From: a virus | Virus record (IMG/VR): IMGVR_UViG_3300042904_000219 | Span: 1 to 42,826 of that record | Reading direction: 5' to 3' (one strand) | Length of the DNA stretch: 42,826 nt | Shown here: positions 13,837 through 20,077 of the stretch, in pieces | Layout of the letters: each line of letters starts with the position of its first letter | Position numbering within the stretch: position 1 is the first letter of the stretch | The notes under the pieces: model-generated | Database searches by the model: none | What the model was told of the DNA's origin: nothing | What the model saw: the letters and a program-made list of their open reading frames with translations, nothing else | Program-made: the position numbers and the translations under genes

Positions 13837-14086
13837 TTTCCGCGCCACATCGACTAGCCGCCTGTTGGGAACGCAAGCACCAGGGCAAGCGGCAAGAACC
13901 GGGACTGGGGCGTAGTGTTTGAAACACCGGAATGGGGCGTCGAAGATAGCACCCCAAACACGTAAGGCTGTCGGGTCAGCGACGTCCCACCGGATGCGTT
14001 GTGAAGGATCTAGGCTAAGTCTAGGTCCGCTCAGAGCCCTCGGATATACCTCTAACGTACTACCTTATTGGCAGATAGGAGAAACA
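13837..14086 (+). promoter_or_regulatory. 250-bp non-coding leader upstream of Rha gene
   Basis: No supported gene. Visible elements: perfect palindrome GTGTTT-G-AAACAC (13915-13927); a direct repeat of GGGGCGT at 13907-13913 and 13934-13940, 27 bp apart; hairpin TGGGG/CCCCA (13933-13956); a dyad GGA-CTAG/CTAG-TCC (14006-14028); and AGCCCTC (14035-14041), which could compete for the terminator arm GAGGGCT. No good second promoter is seen. The region may hold operators, an origin or a regulatory 5' leader. Confidence 0.45.
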
Positions 14087-14773
14087 ATGAATCACCTTAA
14101 CTTAGTAGCATCAGAGCAAGAACCACGGATGACCAGCAAGGAAATGGCTGAGTTGACCGAAAAACGGCACGACAGCGTAAAGCGGACCATTGTCACGCTT
14201 TCGCAAAAAGGTCTCATATCCTACCCACAATTTGTGGATGGGACCCCCGGAGCAAATGGCGTCTGCGAACGTGTCTATCATATCGGCAAGCGCGACTCTT
14301 ACGTTGTGGTTGCTCAACTCTCTCCGGAATTTACGGCTCGTCTTGTCGACCGTTGGCAAGAGCTCGAAGCGGCCGCGCCGGCCGTTCTTGACCTGAACAA
14401 TCCGGCTGCGCTGCGTGCCGCCCTGCTGGCCTACACAGAACGCGTTGAGAAGCAGGATGCGAAGATCGCGGCAGACGCGCCGAAGGTCGCCTTCGCAGAA
14501 GCGATCCGCGCCGTCGATGGTGTATGCAGCGTCGATAAGATTGCAAAGACGATCGGTATAGGACGTAACAAATTCTTCAAGCAGTTGCGCGACGATGGCA
14601 TCCTCATGCAGAACAATCTGCCTTACCAGAAATACTTGGACCGGGAATACTTCACGGTGATTGAGCAGGAACCCTACACAGACAGCAAGGGCGAGACTCA
14701 CCCGACGTTCACCACACGCGTGACGGGCGCCGGCCAAGTCTTTTTGGCTCGCAGGTACGGGAGCGCAGCATGA
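14087..14773 (+). CDS. Rha-type regulator with C-terminal KilAC domain
   Basis: A 228-residue two-domain protein. Residues ~14-90 match the phage regulatory protein Rha domain (MTSKEMAELTEKRHDSVKRT and a downstream YHIGKRDSYVVVAQLSPEF then LVDRWQELE). Residues ~130-225 match the phage antirepressor KilAC domain (APKVAFAEAIRAVDG, SVDKIAKTIGIGRNKFFKQL, VTGAGQVFLARRYG). Such proteins bind DNA and act as antirepressors or growth regulators. ATG 14087 has AGGAG six bases upstream; the frame is open to 13919 but lacks another good start. First gene after the structured leader. Confidence 0.85.
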   Translation: MNHLNLVASEQEPRMTSKEMAELTEKRHDSVKRTIVTLSQKGLISYPQFVDGTPGANGVCERVYHIGKRDSYVVVAQLSPEFTARLVDRWQELEAAAPAVLDLNNPAALRAALLAYTERVEKQDAKIAADAPKVAFAEAIRAVDGVCSVDKIAKTIGIGRNKFFKQLRDDGILMQNNLPYQKYLDREYFTVIEQEPYTDSKGETHPTFTTRVTGAGQVFLARRYGSAA

Positions 14774-15006
14774 ATAAGCGAACAATGGACATGCTTGAAC
14801 GCGCCTTCACGTCCGAAGTGAACGGCGAGAATCTTTTCCAAACCAAGTCGCGCCTGGCGGAAGTTCTCGCGGAAGACGGCTACCTGGAAGAGGCGAGCTA
14901 TACCATTGAAGGCCGGTTCCCTGTAATAGTTAAAGGCTATCGCCTCACTCACCTTGGCCGATTGACCTACTGCCTTTCCTGCGAGGACGATGATGCAGAC
15001 GCCTGA
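14770..15006 (+). CDS. Hypothetical protein (78 aa)
   Basis: A small soluble protein, helical at the start (KRTMDMLERAFTSEVNGEN) with a beta-rich centre (EGRFPVIVKGYRLTHLGR) and an acidic end. It may be a small winged-helix-like fold, but no family is recognised. ATGA overlap with the Rha gene and a 17-bp overlap with the replication-type gene. Confidence 0.65.
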   Translation: MNKRTMDMLERAFTSEVNGENLFQTKSRLAEVLAEDGYLEEASYTIEGRFPVIVKGYRLTHLGRLTYCLSCEDDDADA

Positions 15007-15955
15007 TTGGATGCCCACCGCCGCATGGGCCGGATTTGTTGAAATGCGCAGGAAGATCAAGAAGCCCATGACAGATCGCGCCGCGGATCTTATCATCATC
15101 AAGCTTGACGGATTCCGCGCTGCAGGCCACGACGTAGAAGCTATACTGAATCGGTCGGTGGAGAACAGCTGGCAGGGCGTCTTTGAGCCGGATCCCGTGC
15201 GCGGATCTGCTGGCGCTGCAGGTTCAAAGGTGCCGCACTTGGGTAAAGCCGGCCAGGCGACGGCGAACAGCGCGCAAGACTGGCTGGAGTCTGCACCCGT
15301 GGACAACGTGCTGGAGGAGAAGCGGCGGTTCGCGGCCTTGATCACCGGGCTGTCCGACTATTACAAGTCGGAGATTTCACGCGCCGTCCTGGGCCTCTAT
15401 TGGGAAGGACTGCGGCAATACGACTTCGCGGCGATCGAGAAAGCCTGCTGGGCACATACCCAGAACCCGGATACCGGCATGTGGATGCCCAAGGTTGCCG
15501 ATATCGTCAAGATGCTCGCCGGCCGCACCGATGACCAAGCGAAGATTGCCTGGGCCAAGGTGGACCGCGGCGTACGCTCGGTCGGTATCTACCAAGACGT
15601 TGCCTTCGACGATCCGATCATCCACCGCGTGATAGCGGACATGGGCGGATGGGTCGCGCTGTGTGGCAAGAACGAAGACGAATGGCCATTCATCGCGAAA
15701 GAGTTTGAAACGCGCTACAGGGCGTTTCGTTCGCGCGGTGAGATTCCGGCCTACGCCCCATCGTTAATCGGCTTGGCGAGCTCTCAAAACTCGTCCCAGG
15801 GCATGCAGCACAATGCAGGCGTGATGCTCATTGGCGAGCGCGAGAAGGCAATAGCTGTCATCAAGAATGGCAAGACCGGTTCGCTGCTGCAGCTGGGCAT
15901 GGTCGACGCCGCCGAGCTCACCTCGGGCCCTGGCAATCCCCCTCTTCTCTCTTGA
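14990..15955 (+). CDS. Putative phage replication protein (DUF6475-like C-terminus)
   Basis: The N-terminal ~65 residues (WAGFVEMRRKIKKPMTDRAA then LDGFRAAGHDVEAILNRSVE and WQGVF) resemble the helical segment found at the ends of phage and plasmid replication initiators and DnaT-like proteins. The C-terminal ~200 residues (LYWEGLRQYDFAAIEKA, MWMPKVADIVKML, FDDPIIHRVIADMGGW, KEFETRYRAFRSRG) match a phage replication-region family. No helicase Walker motifs are present, so it would be a loader or initiator. Start 14990 or 14993; both fit GAGG. The order of the two parts is unusual and the assignment is moderate. Confidence 0.6.
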   Translation: MMQTPDWMPTAAWAGFVEMRRKIKKPMTDRAADLIIIKLDGFRAAGHDVEAILNRSVENSWQGVFEPDPVRGSAGAAGSKVPHLGKAGQATANSAQDWLESAPVDNVLEEKRRFAALITGLSDYYKSEISRAVLGLYWEGLRQYDFAAIEKACWAHTQNPDTGMWMPKVADIVKMLAGRTDDQAKIAWAKVDRGVRSVGIYQDVAFDDPIIHRVIADMGGWVALCGKNEDEWPFIAKEFETRYRAFRSRGEIPAYAPSLIGLASSQNSSQGMQHNAGVMLIGEREKAIAVIKNGKTGSLLQLGMVDAAELTSGPGNPPLLS

Positions 15956-16161
15956 AAACCCCCTGCATAGCCTGCACGCGCTTCAGCCTTCAACGGGCAC
16001 CGAAGGAAGAAGCGCGCAAAGGATACGGCCGCTGCCTCGCGCAGCCGGTCGACGTCCTTTTGCACATCGATCGCGACGTTAGATGCCGCGACTTCAAGCC
16101 TGCGCCAGCTGACCAGGTCGAGAGCCGGCGCGTTTGGTGGATGCAACACACATCAAAATAG
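15952..16161 (+). CDS. Small cysteine-containing protein (69 aa, TTG start)
   Basis: KTPCIACTRFSLQRAPKEEA, then RKGYGRCLAQ and a late CRDF give a four-cysteine, potential zinc-binding layout; the end PADQVESRRVWWMQHTS is typical of early phage proteins. TTG at 15952 overlaps the preceding stop as TTGA. No good Shine-Dalgarno is visible, so translation probably depends on coupling. Function unknown. Confidence 0.6.
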   Translation: MKTPCIACTRFSLQRAPKEEARKGYGRCLAQPVDVLLHIDRDVRCRDFKPAPADQVESRRVWWMQHTSK

Positions 16162-16164
16162 TGC

Positions 16165-16193
16165 TTGCGTATCATACGCAGCCGGCCTATTAT
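16165..16193 (+). promoter_or_regulatory. Sigma70 promoter for 16246-17870 operon
   Basis: -35 TTGCGT (16165-16170) and -10 TATTAT (16188-16193) with a 17-bp spacer, the best promoter match in the window. It drives the run of ten small genes that follows. The leader contains the CCTCTCGAAAGG element at 16228-16239, about 28 bases after the expected start site. Confidence 0.72.
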
Positions 16194-16227
16194 TCATACA
16201 TGGATGCGTAACGCACGTGTCCTAATC

Positions 16228-16239
16228 CCTCTCGAAAGG
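16228..16239 (+). promoter_or_regulatory. CCTCTCGAAAGG leader/RBS element, plus-strand copy
   Basis: An exact 12-bp copy six bases before the ATG at 16246. It shows that the element keeps its orientation relative to the downstream gene, not to the genome. Confidence 0.7.
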
Positions 16240-16245
16240 TTACGT

Positions 16246-16362
16246 ATGAATAAGCTCATCGATCGTTTTCTCGACCGCCACGCGCTCGTCACTCTCTACC
16301 TGTTGGCCGGCGCAGGCGCGTTCCTCCTTACCTCCCTCATCGTACTGGAATGTCAATGTTGA
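16246..16362 (+). CDS. Tiny membrane protein (38 aa)
   Basis: MNKLIDRFLDRHALVTLYLL followed by a hydrophobic stretch to residue ~34 and a C-terminal LECQC. One membrane helix with a positively charged N-terminus, so the N-terminus is probably cytoplasmic. The start is fixed by the leader element's AAAGG. First gene of its operon; overlaps the next by 13 bp. Function unknown. Confidence 0.7.
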   Translation: MNKLIDRFLDRHALVTLYLLAGAGAFLLTSLIVLECQC

Positions 16363-16547
16363 AACCGAAGCAGAAGAAGAAACGCAAGGATGGCTTTGCC
16401 TCCATGGACCCGGTGAAGCTGGCAGAAGTCAGCAGCCAGGCCGGCAAGCGGGCACACGAGCTAGGCAAGGCCAACAAGTTCAACAGTGAAACCGCCAGGG
16501 CCGCAGTGCTGGCCAGGTGGGCGAAGAAAAAAAAGGAACAGACATGA
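16350..16547 (+). CDS. Small basic protein (65 aa)
   Basis: Lysine-rich at both ends (LKPKQKKKRKDGFASMDP and ARWAKKKKEQT). The middle (VKLAEVSSQAGKRAHELGKA) resembles the stress-protein KGG or Con-10 repeat, also seen in small phage proteins. Nucleic-acid binding is plausible from charge. Start 16350 or 16356. ATGA overlap with the following gene. Confidence 0.68.
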   Translation: MSMLKPKQKKKRKDGFASMDPVKLAEVSSQAGKRAHELGKANKFNSETARAAVLARWAKKKKEQT

Positions 16548-16747
16548 CCGAATTATTCAAGCAGTTAGCGGAAGCATTGAAACTTCGGCTGCGCGAACGG
16601 AAAGAAGATTGGGCCGATGTGAACGATTGGAACGGCGATACCGAAGCGGGCTTCTACACAACGACCGAGATCGATATGAAAGAGCTTGACGCCCAGATCG
16701 ATGCTTTGTGTCAGGAGTTCGCGGAAAAGCAGAAGGTGAAGCCATGA
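16544..16747 (+). CDS. Hypothetical helical protein (67 aa)
   Basis: MTELFKQLAEALKLRLRERK continues as an acidic, Trp-containing middle (WADVNDWNGDTEAGFY) and a second helix. Start 16544 is chosen from the ATGA overlap with the upstream gene. No family is recognised. The operon context of tiny proteins suggests an accessory, host-directed role. Confidence 0.65.
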   Translation: MTELFKQLAEALKLRLRERKEDWADVNDWNGDTEAGFYTTTEIDMKELDAQIDALCQEFAEKQKVKP

Positions 16748-16896
16748 GCGAAGAATGGAAAACCATGGCGCAGCGTTTCGCGGAACTGCAGCGCCAGCTA
16801 GCCGAAGTCACCGCCGAGCGAGACCAGTACAAAGCAGCATACGAGCTTCAAGACCTTCAACGCCGGACAGTGAAAGGAGACAACCATGTCCACTAG
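16744..16896 (+). CDS. Short coiled-coil protein (50 aa)
   Basis: MSEEWKTMAQRFAELQRQLA then EVTAERDQYKAAYELQDLQ gives an almost continuous heptad pattern, so a short dimeric coiled coil is likely. ATGA overlap before it and an 11-bp overlap after it with another coiled-coil gene; the two may interact. Function unknown. Confidence 0.65.
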   Translation: MSEEWKTMAQRFAELQRQLAEVTAERDQYKAAYELQDLQRRTVKGDNHVH

Positions 16897-17131
16897 CCAT
16901 CCCTGCGTACTTACGCAAGCTTTCGATACCATGCACGAAGAAGTTCGGAAGATGCAGCGCGAGAACAACGAACTGCGCATGAAGAACAACCAGCGCGCCG
17001 CGGCCCTGGAACTCGTCACCAAAGAGCGCGACGATCTGCAGTGGCAGGTTAAGCAGCTGCAAGGCGCGTTGGCTCGCAAGTTCGGCAAGACTGGCGTTGA
17101 CATGCTCCCGACTATCAAGGCGATGGCCTAA
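16886..17131 (+). CDS. Coiled-coil hypothetical protein (81 aa)
   Basis: Residues ~15-65 (TMHEEVRKMQRENNELRMKN and RDDLQWQVKQLQGALARKF) form a long coiled coil. AGGAG lies six bases before the ATG. Its neighbour 16744-16896 has a similar heptad pattern, perhaps giving a hetero-oligomer. No family can be named. Confidence 0.7.
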   Translation: MSTSHPCVLTQAFDTMHEEVRKMQRENNELRMKNNQRAAALELVTKERDDLQWQVKQLQGALARKFGKTGVDMLPTIKAMA

Positions 17132-17151
17132 CTGTAACCTGAAAGAGAATC

Positions 17152-17343
17152 ATGACTTCCGACCACCTCGTTATCACCATCTGGCTGCTCGTCGGCCTGA
17201 TCATTTTCTTCGCGCCGGCTTGGGCCGCGCGCCCCGGCAAGCGCTGGGCTATTTTCTTCGTCGTGCTGTTCTTCGGCTGGACGGGCATCGGCTGGGGCGT
17301 GGCGGTCATCATGTCGGCCAAGTCGCGGGAGGGAATGAGATGA
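17152..17343 (+). CDS. Imm-like superinfection immunity membrane protein
   Basis: A 63-residue protein with two membrane helices (about 7-24 and 32-54) separated by the basic loop ARPGKRW. The second helix ends in FFGWTGIGWGVAVIM, the GWT-x-x-GW signature of the T4 Imm-type superinfection immunity family. Such proteins sit in the inner membrane and block DNA entry of later-arriving related phages. Ribosome site AAAGAG; ATGA overlap with the next gene. The family match is by eye from one motif and topology. Confidence 0.6.
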   Translation: MTSDHLVITIWLLVGLIIFFAPAWAARPGKRWAIFFVVLFFGWTGIGWGVAVIMSAKSREGMR

Positions 17344-17546
17344 TTCCTCGTTTCTACCCGAACGTAGGCCTGCAAGCTGAAATAGAGGCACGCCGCAAAG
17401 CACGCCGCGAGGAACTGGCCAAAGATCTGCTGCTGAAACTGGTCGAAACGAACGGCGGCCGCGGGCAGTACGATATCAACTACAACGTGCGCGCCGCAGT
17501 CGATTACACCGATGCGCTGCTCGCGGAACTGGAGAAGGTAAAATGA
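17340..17546 (+). CDS. Hypothetical protein (68 aa)
   Basis: MIPRFYPNVGLQAEIEARRK starts a charged helix (ARREELAKDLLLKLVE), followed by NGGRGQYDINYNVRAAVDYT and a final helix. No family is recognised. Start 17340 is preferred because GGAGG precedes it and it overlaps the upstream stop by ATGA; the open frame to 17097 is a shadow of the neighbouring genes. Confidence 0.68.
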   Translation: MIPRFYPNVGLQAEIEARRKARREELAKDLLLKLVETNGGRGQYDINYNVRAAVDYTDALLAELEKVK

Positions 17547-17743
17547 TCATCACTCAATTTTTCATTAGCGCGGAGAAACCGGGGGCCGAGACTGCGGAGG
17601 AATATGAGAAGCTGGAATGGGCCGAGATAAGTTCCGCTGTAGTCCCTGGCGACTCAGCTCGGGGAGAAATGACCAAGAACGAAAAGGACGAAGCACGCCG
17701 TCAAATGGGCCCGACTGGAAAGGAGCGGACTCGAAATGCGTGA
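17543..17743 (+). CDS. Hypothetical protein (66 aa)
   Basis: MIITQFFISAEKPGAETAEE followed by a helical acidic section and a basic end (RRQMGPTGKERTRNA). Coupled by ATGA to the upstream gene and overlapping the next start by 8 bp. No family or motif is recognised. Confidence 0.6.
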   Translation: MIITQFFISAEKPGAETAEEYEKLEWAEISSAVVPGDSARGEMTKNEKDEARRQMGPTGKERTRNA

Positions 17744-17870
17744 TGATGAAACTGTGCAGCAGTGGATCGCCCGCACTAAACGAGAAGACGACAGCCTAGC
17801 GGTGGCCGTCTTCGTGTTCTGCTTCTTCGCGCTGTCCGGGATTATTGGGCTGGCGCTTGGCTTGCGCTGA
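17736..17870 (+). CDS. Small tail-anchored-like membrane protein (44 aa)
   Basis: MRDDETVQQWIARTKREDDS is a polar N-terminus followed by one C-terminal membrane helix (LAVAVFVFCFFALSGIIGLA). AGGAG lies ten bases before the ATG. Last gene of the rightward operon; it ends convergently with the lysis cassette, and its 3' end overlaps Rz by 29 bp on the opposite strand. Function unknown. Confidence 0.6.
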   Translation: MRDDETVQQWIARTKREDDSLAVAVFVFCFFALSGIIGLALGLR

Positions 17871-18336
17871 TCACTTCGTCCGCCCACCGATAGCAGGCCT
17901 GGAGGGCGGCGCGGTGCTCGTCTGCCCGTCCAGCAAGCCCGACAAGAAATTCTCCATCTGGCCTTGATAGCTCTGCCCCAGTGGCACCCGCGCAAGCGGG
18001 GGCGGCACCGGGCACTGCACCTGGACTGGCGGGCTTACGATCGGGGCGGGACTGCAGCCGGGCAATAGCAGAAGCGCTGTCAGCGCGAATCCTAGCGATT
18101 TCATCTTGTTTATCCTGTTCGATTTTCCCAGCTTGCACCGCGGCGCGCTGCTCGATATCCCGGGCCTTGCGTTCAGCCGACGAGCGCGCCACTTCCCGCA
18201 CCCGCAGTTCCTCCGAATAGGCCGCCTCCATCCGGTCGATCTTTGCGCCCAGGCGCGTGTGCTCGAAGTAGAAGCCGCCGGCCAAGCCGACCACCAGGGC
18301 GCCCGCGGCAATTGGCCAAGTGGGCAGGATGCTCAT
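17842..18336 (-). CDS. Rz-like i-spanin
   Basis: A 164-residue inner-membrane spanin: residues 8-25 form the N-terminal membrane anchor (PIAAGALVVGLAGGFYFEHT), followed by a periplasmic helical section (DRMEAAYSEELRVREVARSS). The C-terminus is Pro/Ala rich, with HRAALQACYRWADEVIS near the end, typical of Rz. Spanins fuse inner and outer membranes in the last lysis step. Start 18336 is chosen from the ATGA overlap with the endolysin stop. The Rz1 gene is nested inside. Confidence 0.85.
   Translation of the reverse strand: MSILPTWPIAAGALVVGLAGGFYFEHTRLGAKIDRMEAAYSEELRVREVARSSAERKARDIEQRAAVQAGKIEQDKQDEIARIRADSASAIARLQSRPDRKPASPGAVPGAAPACAGATGAELSRPDGEFLVGLAGRADEHRAALQACYRWADEVISASQAPAQ
17871..18104 (-). 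CDS. Rz1-like outer-membrane lipoprotein (o-spanin), nested in Rz
   Basis: A 77-residue protein entirely inside the Rz gene in another frame. It has a lipoprotein signal with lipobox LLPGC and the acylated Cys at residue 17, and a Pro-rich mature part (SPPVQVQCPVPPPLARVP). AGGA lies eight bases before the ATG at 18104. It partners with Rz across the periplasm. The nested arrangement is as in lambda. Confidence 0.85.
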   Translation of the reverse strand: MKSLGFALTALLLLPGCSPAPIVSPPVQVQCPVPPPLARVPLGQSYQGQMENFLSGLLDGQTSTAPPSRPAIGGRTK

Positions 18337-18833
18337 GATTTCAGGCCGACGATAAAGGCCGCGGACTGCCAGTGTTTGGCCCATGTTTCAGGGTGGGGCT
18401 TACCTGGGCGCCATGCTGAAAGGTATTGGTCCCAGCCGTGTTCTGCCGTAACCGGAAGACCCTTCGGCAGCGTGTAAATCAGCAGGCGTGCCGCGCAGGC
18501 CGCAACAATATCGTTGTAGCGCATTGCCTCCCACAGGCCGGCCGGCGTCGGGTTAACGTCGTAGGCGTTGCAAATGTTCAGCATCTTCGACGCCACGCCC
18601 TTATGCGTTAGAACGCCCTTGCACCCGCCACCTTGTTCGAACTGCCAGTATGACGAGGCTGGGCCATTTTCGACGCCGCCCGAGCTAACTTGTCGTCTGT
18701 AACGTAGAGCAGACTCCTGAAGCGCAATCGCCAGCAGGAATCGAGCGGCATGCACATTCTGCGCAACGCCCTGCAGTTCCAGTTCAGCTAGAGCTGGGTT
18801 GATGGCCGTAGTGAGTAGTCTTTGCGGGGTCAT
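18333..18833 (-). CDS. Putative endolysin (lysozyme-like)
   Basis: A 166-residue soluble protein. FLLAIALQESALRYRRQV with Glu40 is a lysozyme or transglycosylase-like catalytic helix; GPASSYWQFEQGGG and WRPGKPHPETWAKHW are landmarks of this uncharacterised phage hydrolase group. It lies directly before Rz/Rz1 (ATGA overlap) and after the membrane-protein genes, so a peptidoglycan-degrading role is well supported by context. No signal peptide is seen, so release should depend on a holin. Confidence 0.65.
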   Translation of the reverse strand: MTPQRLLTTAINPALAELELQGVAQNVHAARFLLAIALQESALRYRRQVSSGGVENGPASSYWQFEQGGGCKGVLTHKGVASKMLNICNAYDVNPTPAGLWEAMRYNDIVAACAARLLIYTLPKGLPVTAEHGWDQYLSAWRPGKPHPETWAKHWQSAAFIVGLKS

Positions 18834-18871
18834 GGCTTGCCTTTTAGTGGTTTCTTCTATACAGTTAACGT

Positions 18872-19606
18872 ATGAGACTAATCGATATCACAGGTCAAAA
18901 ATTTGGCAAGCTGACCGTCTTGCAACGTGCGCCAAACAAGCCTGGCCAAAATGGCGGCTCCTTTTGGGAGTGTCTATGTGAGTGCGGACGAACTTGCACT
19001 CGTCAAGGCGGAAGTCTAAAAATTGCCGGCGCCTCCTCTTGCGGATGTGATCGCTCAAGGATTATGAAACAGGTTGCCAATCAACCTTTGACAAAAGCTC
19101 GCAAAGCCGATGCTATCACTAAACATGGCGAAAAGAAACGAGGGAAAGCCACGATAGAGTACAAGACTTGGCTAAGGATGAAGAGTCGTTGCTACAGAAA
19201 AACAGATAAGAATTACAACAATTGGGGTGGCCGTGGTATCCGAGTTTGCGAGGCTTGGCTACATGACTTCCCGAAGTTTTTGGAAGATATGGGAAGACGA
19301 CCAGAAGACAAAGAATCAATTGATCGCATAGATCCTAATGGACATTACGAGCCAGCAAATTGCCGCTGGGCCTCAATGCATGAGCAAGTGACAGAGCACT
19401 GTCGTGCAATGGTTTCAATCACGATAGACGGGATCGAATTCCCCTCGATGGCGGCGGCTTGTAGGCATATCGGGCTGTCTCCGACGACCTTGAACGAAAG
19501 ACTCCGGGCTGGCTATAGCCTAGAACAAGCCTTTACATCAAAAAGACTTAAGCCCCGTAGATCACGTGAGTCTTATCTAAAAAAGAATCATCCAGACAGG
19601 TCGTAA
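18872..19606 (+). CDS. Homing-type endonuclease inserted on opposite strand
   Basis: A 244-residue protein on the plus strand between holin-like and endolysin genes that read on the minus strand. The N-terminus (GQKFGKLTVLQR, WECLCECGRTCTR, ASSCGCDRS) is a treble-clef-like zinc module; the core (YNNWGGRGIRVCEAW, DKESIDRIDPNGHYEPANCR) is typical of phage and intron-associated HNH-like endonucleases; the C-terminus (IEFPSMAAACRHIGLSPTTL) looks like a NUMOD1-type DNA-binding repeat. Its coding strand is visibly richer in A and T than its neighbours. A weak TTGCCT-15-TATACA promoter precedes it; no clear RBS. Confidence 0.78.
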   Translation: MRLIDITGQKFGKLTVLQRAPNKPGQNGGSFWECLCECGRTCTRQGGSLKIAGASSCGCDRSRIMKQVANQPLTKARKADAITKHGEKKRGKATIEYKTWLRMKSRCYRKTDKNYNNWGGRGIRVCEAWLHDFPKFLEDMGRRPEDKESIDRIDPNGHYEPANCRWASMHEQVTEHCRAMVSITIDGIEFPSMAAACRHIGLSPTTLNERLRAGYSLEQAFTSKRLKPRRSRESYLKKNHPDRS

Positions 19607-20077
19607 TCATTGAGGCGTTTCCTCGCGCATGGGTTGGACCGCCGGTGGCGGTACGGGGTCAGCGCCCTTGCCGAATGCCTGGCCCAGCTTTGGGAATAGG
19701 CCATTATTCAGTGCCAGGTCAATGACCTTAGCGTTGCCAGCGCCACCCAGCAGAACTAACAGGCAGGTAAGGGACCAAGGCCACTCCTGCCAAATTGAGA
19801 TGAGGAAGAGAATCAAGCCAGCCACGAACGAGCAAACAACGTCCTTGATGATTTCCAGCGGCAGATTCTTGATGACGATAGCCGGGCTTAGCATCTTTGG
19901 CAGCGTGGCCGCCATCCCGCCCAGAACAGACAGAAAGAATACGTAGACTACTGCCTTGAAAGGGACTGTTTCGATACCTTCGGCAAAGGATAATTCAGCA
20001 GCGTAAGCGGCTGTGGCCCAAGCGACCATCATGCATGCCCAAACGAAGTTTCTCAGTTGGTTTGCGTTCTTTGCCAC
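19607..20077 (-). CDS. Multi-pass membrane protein, holin candidate (156 aa)
   Basis: About four hydrophobic segments (residues ~11-29, 41-60, 79-97, 100-115) and a charged Pro-rich tail (DPVPPPAVQPMREETPQ). It is the nearest lysis-cassette membrane protein upstream of the endolysin and the best holin candidate by topology and place. GTG at 20077 is preferred: GGAGG lies five bases upstream, whereas TTG at 20080 would be too close. It starts inside the end of the preceding gene. Confidence 0.65.
   Translation of the reverse strand: MAKNANQLRNFVWACMMVAWATAAYAAELSFAEGIETVPFKAVVYVFFLSVLGGMAATLPKMLSPAIVIKNLPLEIIKDVVCSFVAGLILFLISIWQEWPWSLTCLLVLLGGAGNAKVIDLALNNGLFPKLGQAFGKGADPVPPPAVQPMREETPQ

Noticed and set aside
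13919-14086. 56-codon in-frame extension of the Rha gene.
   Set aside because: It starts at TTG within a palindrome, lacks an RBS, and AGGAG precedes the ATG at 14087.
13837-14086. Group I intron remnant next to endonuclease-rich phage genes.
   Set aside because: TCAGAG and GATATA occur but not in the spacing or context of P7/P3 core elements, and no split gene is evident around it.
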